Under the pieces are notes generated by a model. That model ran no database searches, had not been told where the DNA came from, and saw nothing but the letters and a program-made list of their open reading frames with translations. DNA of 5,897 nucleotides from CAYWLI01 sp964519535 (GTDB taxonomy: Bacteria; Desulfobacterota; B13-G15; RBG-16-54-18): NCBI GenBank assembly GCA_964519535.1, contig CAZFIR010000034.1:1-5897 (forward strand), written 5' to 3'. Positions 1 to 5,199 of the stretch are shown one piece after another. The position numbers and the translations under genes are program-made. Position 1 is the first letter of the stretch. Each line of letters opens with the position of its first letter.

Positions 1-377
1 TACCAGTCCTCATAGTCACCGAGGTAGATATCCCCCTTGTCCCATACCCGTTGATAGAGGGCGGTTACAGCCTCTCGGTGTCTCTCCTGAGTCGTCCTGA
101 TAAAGTCGTCAGCGGAGATGTGCAAAGCAGTCCAAAGTCCCTGAAACCGCTCCACCACCTGATCGGCCAGCTCGAGCGGGGCCTGCCCGGCCTGCTGGGC
201 GGCCTTTTCCACCTTTTGGCCATGTTCGTCCGTTCCGGTGAGAAGGAAGCAGTCATACCCGCTCAGACGTTTATACCTGGCCAAGACGTCGGCAGCGATG
301 GTGGTATAGGCATGGCCGATATGGGGTACGTCGTTCACATAGTAGATGGGGGTGGTAACGTAGAAGGTCTGCTTCAT
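1..377 (-). CDS. metG: Methionyl-tRNA synthetase, N-terminal part (cut by window edge)
   Basis: Class I aminoacyl-tRNA synthetase that charges tRNA-Met with methionine in the cytoplasm; only the first 125 codons are present, and the reading frame runs off the left edge without a stop. The N-terminus begins MKQTFYVTTPIYYVND and contains the class I signature HIGH at residues 19-22, followed by the conserved TGTDEHGQKVEKAA block at 48-61, both diagnostic of MetRS. The start is the only Met at the family's normal N-terminus. A weak AAGG lies 8 bases upstream of it. The zinc-binding segment, the KMSKS loop and any C-terminal tRNA-binding domain would lie outside the window, so the MetRS subtype cannot be judged. 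The gene follows ricT in the same direction but after an unusually long, repeat-rich gap. MetRS genes are also found downstream of the tmk-holB-yaaT block in Bacillus, which supports the identification. Confidence 0.96.
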   Translation of the reverse strand, partial: MKQTFYVTTPIYYVNDVPHIGHAYTTIAADVLARYKRLSGYDCFLLTGTDEHGQKVEKAAQQAGQAPLELADQVVERFQGLWTALHISADDFIRTTQERHREAVTALYQRVWDKGDIYLGDYEDW

Positions 378-504
378 GCCGTCTGCCTTGTTTGTTGTCC
401 TATTCAGGGAGTTATACCCTTGTCTTCAGTTAAATCTGAGCCCCAAAGGGGTCAAGGGTCCAATCCCGCCCCGCCCTGCACCTTAAATTTCAAGTCTAAG
501 GAAA

Positions 505-525
505 GCAGGATGTCGCAAGGCGACA
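505..525. repeat. Palindromic hairpin unit, copy 1
   Basis: GCAGGA (505-510) is followed by TGTCGC (511-516), the loop AAG and GCGACA (520-525), a perfect 6-bp stem with a 3-base loop. The preceding hexamer differs by one base from the GCGGGA that precedes the other two copies. An A+T-rich AAATTT lies about 15 bases upstream, as also seen near copy 2. Confidence 0.7.
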
Positions 526-543
526 CAATATAAATTTACGGAA

Positions 544-567
544 GCGGGATGTGTCGTCATACGACAC
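544..567. repeat. Palindromic hairpin unit, copy 2
   Basis: GCGGGAT (544-550) is followed by GTGTCGT (551-557), the loop CAT and ACGACAC (561-567), a perfect 7-bp stem with a 3-base loop. Compared with copies 1 and 3, the loop-closing pair has changed from C-G to T-A on both arms, so pairing is retained. Confidence 0.7.
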
Positions 568-619
568 CCCATCTGGCTCAAGGGCCACCTTCGGCATAAA
601 AATATCAGAAAGGTAGGGG

Positions 620-631
620 GCCGCTGGCGGC
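620..631. repeat. Short GC hairpin
   Basis: GCCGC (620-624), TG, GCGGC (627-631) form a perfect 5-bp inverted repeat with a 2-base centre. It lies immediately before a third GGGGTCA motif at 633. It is small enough that chance is possible on its own; it is listed because it sits in the palindrome cluster. Confidence 0.4.
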
Positions 632-680
632 AGGGGTCAGGGGTATTACAAACATGTTAAACTTCTTTTCACTAGAACTC

Positions 681-701
681 TCCCGCTTCGCGGGATCCCG
701 C
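681..701. repeat. Overlapping GCGGGA palindromes
   Basis: TCCCGC (681-686), TTC, GCGGGA (690-695) form a perfect 6-bp stem with a 3-base loop. The right arm is shared with GCGGGATCCCGC (690-701), a perfect 12-base palindrome. The middle GCGGGA could therefore pair with either neighbour, giving two mutually exclusive structures. Confidence 0.65.
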
Positions 702-722
702 AGTCCATAAATTCTAAATAAG

Positions 723-782
723 TCCCGCTCTGCTTTGTATAAAATTCTGAATAGCGGGATGTCGCAGAGCGACAGAGCGGGA
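723..782. repeat. Composite stem enclosing hairpin unit copy 3
   Basis: TCCCGCTCTG (723-732) and CAGAGCGGGA (773-782) are a perfect 10-base inverted repeat. Enclosed by it is GCGGGAT (754-760) leading into TGTCGC (760-765), loop AGA, GCGACA (769-774), the third copy of the 6-bp hairpin unit. The inner and outer stems share bases 773-774, so they compete slightly at their junction. Near-direct repeats ATAAATTCTAAATA (707-720) and ATAAAATTCTGAATA (739-753) lie upstream of and within the structure. Confidence 0.65.
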
Positions 783-808
783 TTGAACCCTCGTATCCTT
801 GACCCCGC

Positions 809-836
809 AAACTATCGCCTTAGGCGATAATAGTTT
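809..836 (-). other. Bulged hairpin overlapping the ricT stop codon
   Basis: AAACTATCGCC (809-819), loop TTA (820-822), and GGCGATA (823-829) plus GTTT (833-836) form an 11-bp stem with a 3-base bulge (830-832). On the minus strand it starts within the ricT stop codon. No U-run follows it in the direction of ricT transcription (the next bases are GCGGGG), so it is not a standard intrinsic terminator. It may act as an mRNA 3' stabiliser, a weak pause site, or part of the adjoining repeat cluster. Confidence 0.5.
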
Positions 837-1626
837 ACTTTTCCAGCTCGTCGGTCTTGATGGTGAGGACCCCTCCGCTGGCCAACTCCAAGGTGATGGT
901 CTGCAAAAGGAGATTCTGCCTGATCACCTTCCCTTCTCCATGCTTGGTGGTAATCCTCTTGCCGACCTTCGGAAGATTTTTCTTCAACTCCTGATAGGCG
1001 TCGACCTCAAAGGCGAGGCAACACATCAGTCTGCCGCAAAGCCCGGAGATCTTAGCCGGGTTCAGGGGAAGATGCTGCTCCTTGGCCATCTTGATGGAGA
1101 CCAACTCAAAGTCCTGCAGAAAGGTAGTACAGCAGAGCTCACGCCCGCAAAAACCAATCCCCCCGATCATCTTTGCCTCATCTCGCACGCCGATCTGGCG
1201 CATCTCAATCCTCATCTTCAGCTGAGCGGCAAGCCTGCGCACCAGTTGGCGAAAATCGACTCTGTGCTCGGCCGTGAAATAAAAGATGGCCTTTGATCCA
1301 TCCAACAGATATTCTACCTCTACTAACTTCATCGGCAGCTTCATCTCTCCGATGAGACGCAGACAAAGTTTGAAGGCCTCGTTTTCTTTTTTCCGCCACT
1401 TCTCCCGTTCCTTGATATCCTTGGCCGTGGCCTTCCTGATCACCTCGGGAACCGAGCGCTTAAAGAGCCCCACCTTCTCTTCTTGCGGTGGGGTGACGAC
1501 GGTCCCCAGGGAGATCCCCTGTTCCGCACCGACCACCACCAGGTCCCCCTTTTCCAGTTTCAGATCACCAGCCTGAAACTTGTGTACTTGCCCATTCTTT
1601 TCCAGTTCCACACCGACCAATTTCAT
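835..1626 (-). CDS. ricT: PSP1 domain protein, RicT/YaaT family
   Basis: This 263-residue protein is close to the Bacillus subtilis RicT (YaaT) length and carries the family's hallmark cysteines: FCGRELCC at 159-166 (C160, C165, C166) and LCGRLMCC at 196-203 (C197, C202, C203). The PSP1 core spans roughly residues 60-145. A charged, probably helical segment lies at about 68-85. In Bacillus, RicT joins RicA and RicF in an Fe-S-cluster-bearing complex that steers RNase Y-dependent RNA maturation and affects competence and sporulation; its role outside Firmicutes is poorly defined, and neither partner is visible here. The start at 1626 is chosen because AGGAGGA (1643-1637) lies 10 bases upstream and the protein then begins MKLVGVELE. 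The alternative ATG at 1634 opens only a three-codon frame. holB ends 4 bases before the start, with the Shine-Dalgarno inside its coding sequence, implying translational coupling. Confidence 0.93.
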   Translation of the reverse strand: MKLVGVELEKNGQVHKFQAGDLKLEKGDLVVVGAEQGISLGTVVTPPQEEKVGLFKRSVPEVIRKATAKDIKEREKWRKKENEAFKLCLRLIGEMKLPMKLVEVEYLLDGSKAIFYFTAEHRVDFRQLVRRLAAQLKMRIEMRQIGVRDEAKMIGGIGFCGRELCCTTFLQDFELVSIKMAKEQHLPLNPAKISGLCGRLMCCLAFEVDAYQELKKNLPKVGKRITTKHGEGKVIRQNLLLQTITLELASGGVLTIKTDELEK

Positions 1627-1630
1627 TGTT

Positions 1631-2590
1631 TCATGATCCTCCTATTTCCAAGAGGGCAGCTTCAAGGGATAGTTGAAGGTTGCCGTGGGCCTCTATGCCC
1701 TGTTGGATCTGGAGAAGGAACCAAAAGTCCTGCAGTAATCCATCCGTTTCTCCCCGGCGGGCAACCTTTTTGATCTCTTCCGCCAGGTCGCGGTTGAGCA
1801 ACATCCGCTCCTCACCAGTCTCCCGATAGACGACAAGGTCCCTGAGCCATCCCCCCAAGATCTCCAGGAACATGCTTCCCCTGCCCTCTTGGTGAGCGAG
1901 CTCCTGGGCCGCGACCAATCTCCGCCCGACAGAGGGTGCGAGAGCGGCTGGTAATGCACCCCTGGTCTTGGTCACTTCCTCCCAATCGATGCGCACAGCC
2001 CGCCCCGGGCTTCCCCCGGCCAGCGGGACAAGTGTTTGGATCTCCTCCGCAGTGAGATGATCTGCCAATACCTTTTCGACCTCCTCTTGACTGAGCGGGT
2101 TGAACGGTATCCTCTGGCATCGAGAAGGCACCGTGGGGGGCAGGCCTTCGAGGGCGGTGGCCACAAGGATGATGATGGTCCAACGAGGGGGTTCCTCCAG
2201 GGTCTTCAAAAAGGCGTTCGCCGCCTCCCTGGTCATCCGCTCCGCTCCATCCACGATGATCACCCGCCAGCGGGCCTCATAGGGCTTGAAGGCGATGGCC
2301 CGCTGAAGCTCCCTGATCTGACCTATCTTAATGGCCTCCCCTATGGGGTTGATCTGAAAAAGATCCGGATGCATTGCCTTGTCCATGCGCTGGCAAGAGG
2401 GACAGTGATCGCACGCCTCGCCTGCTTGATCAACGCAGTTTAAGGCCTTGGCCATGTTCAAGGCAACCAGTCTCTTGCCGATCCCCTCTACCCCTGTAAA
2501 GAGGTACGCGTGGTACACTCTCCCTGTCTCGATCTGCTTACGGAGGATCTTCAGCGGCCGCTGATGCCCCACCACATCCCGAAAGGCCAT
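1631..2590 (-). CDS. holB: DNA polymerase III delta' subunit (clamp loader)
   Basis: A 319-residue AAA+ protein, close in size to E. coli HolB. It is the delta' subunit of the clamp loader, which with DnaX and delta opens the beta clamp and places it on primed DNA. Visible motifs: a P-loop GVEGIGKR at 33-40; four zinc-ligand cysteines C52, C60, C63 and C66; the Walker B-like VIIVDGAE at 110-117; FLKTLEEPP at 127-135; and the SRC motif at 156-158, whose Arg acts as the arginine finger toward DnaX ATP in this family. In the P-loop, Lys39 is followed by Arg40 instead of Ser/Thr. That fits delta', which does not hydrolyse ATP, and argues against DnaX. The remainder (about 165-319) would be the lid and collar helices. 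The start overlaps no other gene: tmk ends 2 bases earlier and supplies a GGAG-type ribosome site in its last codons. ricT follows after 4 bases. Confidence 0.95.
   Translation of the reverse strand: MAFRDVVGHQRPLKILRKQIETGRVYHAYLFTGVEGIGKRLVALNMAKALNCVDQAGEACDHCPSCQRMDKAMHPDLFQINPIGEAIKIGQIRELQRAIAFKPYEARWRVIIVDGAERMTREAANAFLKTLEEPPRWTIIILVATALEGLPPTVPSRCQRIPFNPLSQEEVEKVLADHLTAEEIQTLVPLAGGSPGRAVRIDWEEVTKTRGALPAALAPSVGRRLVAAQELAHQEGRGSMFLEILGGWLRDLVVYRETGEERMLLNRDLAEEIKKVARRGETDGLLQDFWFLLQIQQGIEAHGNLQLSLEAALLEIGGS
1637..1643 (-). promoter_or_regulatory. ricT Shine-Dalgarno inside the end of holB
   Basis: Minus-strand AGGAGGA lies 10 bases upstream of the ricT ATG and within the last codons of holB (…Gly-Gly-Ser-stop). 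It fixes the ricT start and suggests that ribosomes finishing holB help initiate ricT. Confidence 0.8.
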
Positions 2591-2592
2591 CG

Positions 2593-3207
2593 TCAGCTCC
2601 GATCCACAAGGGGGAGCAGGATGCTTCGGATTTCCTCTTGGATCCTTTCCTGCTCGCCTTTTCCGGAAACCACCTTCACCCGCCCGGGCTCTTTTTGAGC
2701 GATATGCAGATATCCGTCCCTCACCTGTTGGTGAAAGAAGTAATCCTCCCGCTCAAACCTGTCCTTTCCTTGGGCCCGCGCCATGCCCACGTCAACCGAA
2801 CAATCGAGCAAGATCGTGCACTGGGGTATGAGGTCACCGGTGGCCCGTCTGTTCAGCTCGGCGATAAGCTGCATGTCCACACCCCTTCCATACCCCTGAT
2901 AGGCAATGGTGGCATCGGTAAACCTGTCGCACAGAATCATTCGACCTTCCTCTAAAGCGGGCCTGATGACTTCAGCTACGTGCTGAACCCTGTCGGCCTC
3001 GATGAGGAAGAGCTCGGCCAGCGGATCAATGCTCAGCTCCTTTTTGTCCAGAAGGAAATTTCTGATCTCCACACCCAAAGGAGTTCCACCAGGTTCTCTG
3101 GTCACCAGACAGGGGTATCCCTTCTCCTCCAGATAGGTGCTCGCCAACGCTATCTGGGTGCTCTTGCCACTCCCCTCTATGCCCTCAAAGGTCACGAAGA
3201 TACCCAT
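2593..3207 (-). CDS. tmk: Thymidylate kinase
   Basis: Phosphorylates dTMP to dTDP with ATP, the step joining de novo and salvage routes to dTTP; a cytosolic enzyme. The 204-residue length is typical. The P-loop GIEGSGKST is at 9-17, TREPGG at 36-41, the conserved DRF at 94-96 in a block ending in AYQGYGRG, and the LID segment AQGKDRFERE at 145-154. The P-loop carries Gly rather than Arg in the variable position and the LID is rich in Arg/Lys, which matches the bacterial (type II, E. coli-like) form. The start is bounded upstream: the in-frame ATG at 3234 meets a stop four codons later, and the protein begins MGIFVTFEG as expected. The ribosome site is weak (AGGT about 5 bases before the start). 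It is followed by holB after 2 bases and preceded by a 113-base gap after the TPR gene. Confidence 0.96.
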   Translation of the reverse strand: MGIFVTFEGIEGSGKSTQIALASTYLEEKGYPCLVTREPGGTPLGVEIRNFLLDKKELSIDPLAELFLIEADRVQHVAEVIRPALEEGRMILCDRFTDATIAYQGYGRGVDMQLIAELNRRATGDLIPQCTILLDCSVDVGMARAQGKDRFEREDYFFHQQVRDGYLHIAQKEPGRVKVVSGKGEQERIQEEIRSILLPLVDRS

Positions 3208-3232
3208 CGCTACCTGCGCTCAGTCGCTTACC

Positions 3233-3261
3233 ATAGTTGCTGAAAAACCCTTCAATGTCAA
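3233..3261 (-). promoter_or_regulatory. Weak candidate promoter for tmk-holB-ricT
   Basis: On the minus strand a perfect -35 box TTGACA (3261-3256) is followed after 17 bases by AACTAT (3238-3233), only 3 of 6 matches to TATAAT. It lies in the 113-base gap before tmk, where an operon promoter would be expected. The -10 is poor, so read-through from the TPR gene is equally possible. Confidence 0.25.
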
Positions 3262-3309
3262 GCAGATGGGGGAATGCGGAGAAGGAGGTATGCGTGAGGT
3301 AGGCACCAC

Positions 3310-3334
3310 GGCAGGAACCGTTACGGTCCTTGCC
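3310..3334 (-). other. Hairpin with the TPR gene's stop codon in its loop
   Basis: On the minus strand GGCAAGGACCG (3334-3324), TAA (3323-3321) and CGGTTCCTGCC (3320-3310) pair over 11 positions, with one A-C mismatch and one G-U. The three-base loop is exactly the TAA stop codon of the TPR gene. No U-run follows, so it is not a canonical terminator. It may mark the 3' end of the message or be coincidental. Confidence 0.45.
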
Positions 3335-5051
3335 CTCCCTTCAACTCCTCAATCTTTTTGAGAAGGCCCTTCTCCTGTTCCTTTTCAGGCTTCAGTCCCA
3401 AGGCCCGTTGGTACATCTGCAGGGCTTCCTCCTTCTTGTTCAGCTTGAGATAGCCGTCACCCAGGTGCTCAGTGATAATGGGGTCGTCAGGGACCAGACG
3501 GTGGGCCTTCTCCAACCACTCAACCGCCCTGGGATATTCCTTTTTTTGATAATATACCCAGCCGAGGCTGTCCGTGATATAGCCGTTATCAGGCTTAAGC
3601 TCCAGGGCCTTCTTGATAAATCCCTCGGCCTTGTTCAGCTTGACCCCCCTTTCAGCAAAGGTGTATCCCAAATGGTTGAGGGCATCGGCGTTTTTGGGGT
3701 CCAGCGCTACCACCTTCTGCATGTAACGGATGGACTCTTCAATATTGCCCACCTTGTGATATACCACCCCTAACCGGAAGAGGGCCTCGATGTTGTCGGG
3801 CTCTTTGCCCACGATAGCCTGTAGCTTTTGTATCGCCTCCGGTTCTCGATCCAGGTCCTCATAGATGAGGGCTAAGATGTAGGTGAGCTGCAGGTCATCG
3901 GGTTTGGCATCGATGGCCTTTTCCACTATTGATAAGGCCTCCTCGGCCCGCTCCTCCTTCTGCAGGATGAAGGCCATGTACTTCGTGGCCTCGAAGAAAA
4001 ACTCTTCCTCGGGGGTAATGTGTTTGAGCTCTGCCAAGGCCCCTTCATCGTTATCCATCTGATGGAGGGCCATCCCCAGATAATACCGGACATTACTGTT
4101 TTCAGGGCGGGCTGCCAAGACGAAGCGGAACTCCCTCACCGCCTCATCATACCGCTCCTGCTGCAAGAGGATCAATCCCAACTTCACCCGCACGCTCAGG
4201 TTCTCTGAATCGAGATCCTTGAAGGTGTGATACTGGTCAAAGGCTTCCTGAAGGCGATCCTCTTTGAGGAGGAGTTGTCCGAGACGTTCCCGGGCCTGGA
4301 AATTGAGAGGATCTAACTCGAGGACCTCCTTATATATCTCCATGGCACGCCCTCTTTCACCCTTGAGTTCATACACGGCACCCATATCCATCAAGGCCGA
4401 TTCGAAGTGAGGGTTGAGATCAAGCACCTCGCGATAGTATTTCAGGGCCTGATCATAGAGCTTTATCTCAGCATAGATCCTGGCCAGGTAATAGAGACCC
4501 ATGAGGTCCTTGGGCTGCTTCTCCAGGAGTTGGTGCAGGGTATCAACCGCCCGCTCAAAATCCCGCATCTCGGCGTAGAGGGAGCTGATCATCAGGTAGG
4601 CCTGATGGTAGGTGGGGTCTATCTCCAAGACCCTCTCATATTCCTGGAGGGCCTCTTGATACCTACCCAGGGCGGAATAGACACCCCCGAGCAGGTAGCG
4701 GGCAGGGAGATAGTTGGGAGCAAGGATCAAGGCCTCCCGGCAGGCGGTCATCGCCTCATCGGTTTGCCGCTTGTTGAGGTAGAGGGAGGCGAGGTCTACA
4801 TATAATAGAGGCGACTGGTTGTCAAAGGAGATGGCCTGCTGGTAATCCTGGATGGCCCCATCCCAGTCACCCGCCCTCATCTTAATTCTGGCCGCTACAT
4901 AGTGATAGAGGGCCTCCGCAGGCGGGGTGACCTCTTTTTCTTCAGGCGCGGCCTCAGCCGATACCGGGGGAGGATACTCCTCGATATGCGCACAGCCTGT
5001 GATCAAGGCAATAAGCGCTATGGAGAGGCAATAGATGATCCCTTTCCTCAT
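3321..5051 (-). CDS. TPR-repeat lipoprotein (about 15 TPRs)
   Basis: With the start at 5051 the protein has 576 residues. It opens with a textbook lipoprotein signal: MRK, a hydrophobic stretch, and the lipobox LITGC with the lipidated Cys at residue 20. Ala follows this Cys, which under the E. coli rule favours outer-membrane sorting. A Pro/Glu-rich linker (about 24-44) leads into roughly fifteen consecutive 34-residue TPR units from about 45 to 556, with typical ALxxY…P phasing, then a charged C-terminal tail. There is no enzyme domain, so it should act as a periplasm-facing scaffold binding partner proteins. Its size and the late LNHLGYTFAERG and DSLGWVYYQ repeats recall the long envelope TPR lipoproteins such as Pseudomonas LbcA, which presents substrates to a protease; this is only a resemblance. 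An upstream in-frame ATG at 5072 would add 7 residues but has no Shine-Dalgarno, whereas AGGA (5062-5059) sits 7 bases before 5051. Confidence 0.9.
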   Translation of the reverse strand: MRKGIIYCLSIALIALITGCAHIEEYPPPVSAEAAPEEKEVTPPAEALYHYVAARIKMRAGDWDGAIQDYQQAISFDNQSPLLYVDLASLYLNKRQTDEAMTACREALILAPNYLPARYLLGGVYSALGRYQEALQEYERVLEIDPTYHQAYLMISSLYAEMRDFERAVDTLHQLLEKQPKDLMGLYYLARIYAEIKLYDQALKYYREVLDLNPHFESALMDMGAVYELKGERGRAMEIYKEVLELDPLNFQARERLGQLLLKEDRLQEAFDQYHTFKDLDSENLSVRVKLGLILLQQERYDEAVREFRFVLAARPENSNVRYYLGMALHQMDNDEGALAELKHITPEEEFFFEATKYMAFILQKEERAEEALSIVEKAIDAKPDDLQLTYILALIYEDLDREPEAIQKLQAIVGKEPDNIEALFRLGVVYHKVGNIEESIRYMQKVVALDPKNADALNHLGYTFAERGVKLNKAEGFIKKALELKPDNGYITDSLGWVYYQKKEYPRAVEWLEKAHRLVPDDPIITEHLGDGYLKLNKKEEALQMYQRALGLKPEKEQEKGLLKKIEELKGGQGP

Positions 5052-5058
5052 TTTCCTT

Positions 5059-5062
5059 TCCT
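5059..5062 (-). promoter_or_regulatory. Ribosome-binding site deciding the TPR start
   Basis: Minus-strand AGGA, continuing as AGGAAAGGA, is 7 bases upstream of the ATG at 5051. The longer in-frame ATG at 5072 has no purine-rich site before it. This favours the start that gives a standard-length lipoprotein signal. Confidence 0.65.
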
Positions 5063-5097
5063 GATTTCCCATGCCGGTTGTTTCGGTTTACTGCATT

Positions 5098-5127
5098 ATT
5101 GTACTACAAAGACAGGGGCGGAGGCAA
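5098..5127 (-). promoter_or_regulatory. Candidate sigma-70-type promoter for the TPR gene
   Basis: Minus-strand TTGCCT (5127-5122, 4 of 6 matches to TTGACA), an 18-base spacer, then TACAAT (5103-5098, 5 of 6 matches to TATAAT). The predicted transcription start, near 5091, would leave a leader of about 40 bases before the ATG at 5051. The orientation and position are right for the TPR gene and possibly the downstream cluster. Confidence 0.5.
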
Positions 5128-5136
5128 GAAAATGGG

Positions 5137-5182
5137 CCGAGATCTCACACATTTTTTCCTCATCGTATCTGCTCCATCTCGG
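5137..5182. repeat. 7-bp inverted repeat in the divergent promoter region
   Basis: CCGAGAT (5137-5143) and ATCTCGG (5176-5182) are perfect inverted copies separated by 32 bases, and the left arm overlaps a GAGATCTC palindrome (5139-5146). The pair lies between the two divergent promoters and could be an operator. At 7 bases it could also be chance. Confidence 0.3.
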
Positions 5183-5199
5183 TGGACATAGTGGATTGC

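Larger units (their letters stand above)
448..806. mobile_element. Putative non-autonomous element bounded by a gapped inverted repeat
   Basis: The left end on the plus strand reads GGGGTCAAGG (448-457) then GTCCAATCCCGC (458-469). The right end, read on the minus strand from 806, gives GGGGTCAAGG (806-797), eight extra bases, then GTTCAATCCCGC (788-777). The two ends therefore match at 21 of 22 aligned positions in inverted orientation, with one 8-base indel. Between them is a 359-base span with no open frame that looks like a transposase, only small hairpins. This is the architecture of a MITE-like or REP-cluster insertion. No clean target-site duplication is visible: the flanks are CAAA on the left and GCAA on the right. 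The boundaries are therefore tentative. It could instead be several independent palindromic repeats accumulated side by side. Confidence 0.5.
378..834. other. Repeat-rich gap between ricT and metG, no gene
   Basis: This 457-base gap holds no credible coding region: open frames crossing it are antisense extensions of metG or lack start signals and protein-like composition. It is instead packed with short palindromes, entered separately, and an inverted repeat bounds 448-806. The stretch 378-447 next to metG is the least repetitive and must hold the metG ribosome-binding site. A TATAAC sequence on the minus strand (416-411) could be a -10 box for an independent metG promoter, but I find no convincing -35 at 16-18 bases, so I do not call a promoter. 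I looked for T-box and SAM-riboswitch hallmarks that might precede a methionine gene and found none. Confidence 0.8.

Noticed and set aside
441..451. CCCC-AAA-GGGG hairpin as a terminator
   Set aside because: The stem is only 4 bp plus a possible wobble pair, and no U-run follows on either strand.
51..533. Plus-strand open frame of 160 codons
   Set aside because: It is antisense to the unmistakable metG N-terminus over most of its length and then runs through the palindrome cluster; no ribosome site or recognisable motif.
505..782. CRISPR array
   Set aside because: The repeated units are only about 20 bases, occur in both orientations and have irregular spacing (about 40 then 210 bases); there are no cas genes.
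777..793. GGGTTCAATCCCGC on the minus strand, resembling a tRNA T-arm or an integration site
   Set aside because: The five-base T-stem does not pair, no acceptor, D or anticodon arm is present, and the same sequence recurs inverted at the other end of the element, so it is better explained as part of the terminal repeat.
378..834. A T-box or SAM riboswitch controlling metG
   Set aside because: I found no T-box antiterminator sequence, no SAM-I core motif and no terminator with a U-run; the hairpins are repeated units rather than a single folded aptamer.
799..1296. Plus-strand open frame of 165 codons
   Set aside because: It lies opposite ricT, whose six-cysteine signature is clear, and has no Shine-Dalgarno or familiar domain.
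3220..3234. Four-codon leader reading frame before tmk (Met-Val-Ser-Asp-stop)
   Set aside because: There is no ribosome site before it and such a short frame is expected by chance; its only use is to bound the tmk start.
5052..5072. Seven-residue longer start for the TPR lipoprotein
   Set aside because: The ATG at 5072 has no ribosome-binding site and would place charged residues before the lipoprotein signal; the ATG at 5051 has a well-spaced AGGA.
5183..5199. Sigma-54 promoter upstream of the carbonic anhydrase gene
   Set aside because: TGG and TTGC elements are present, but the GG-to-GC spacing is 12 bases rather than the required 10.
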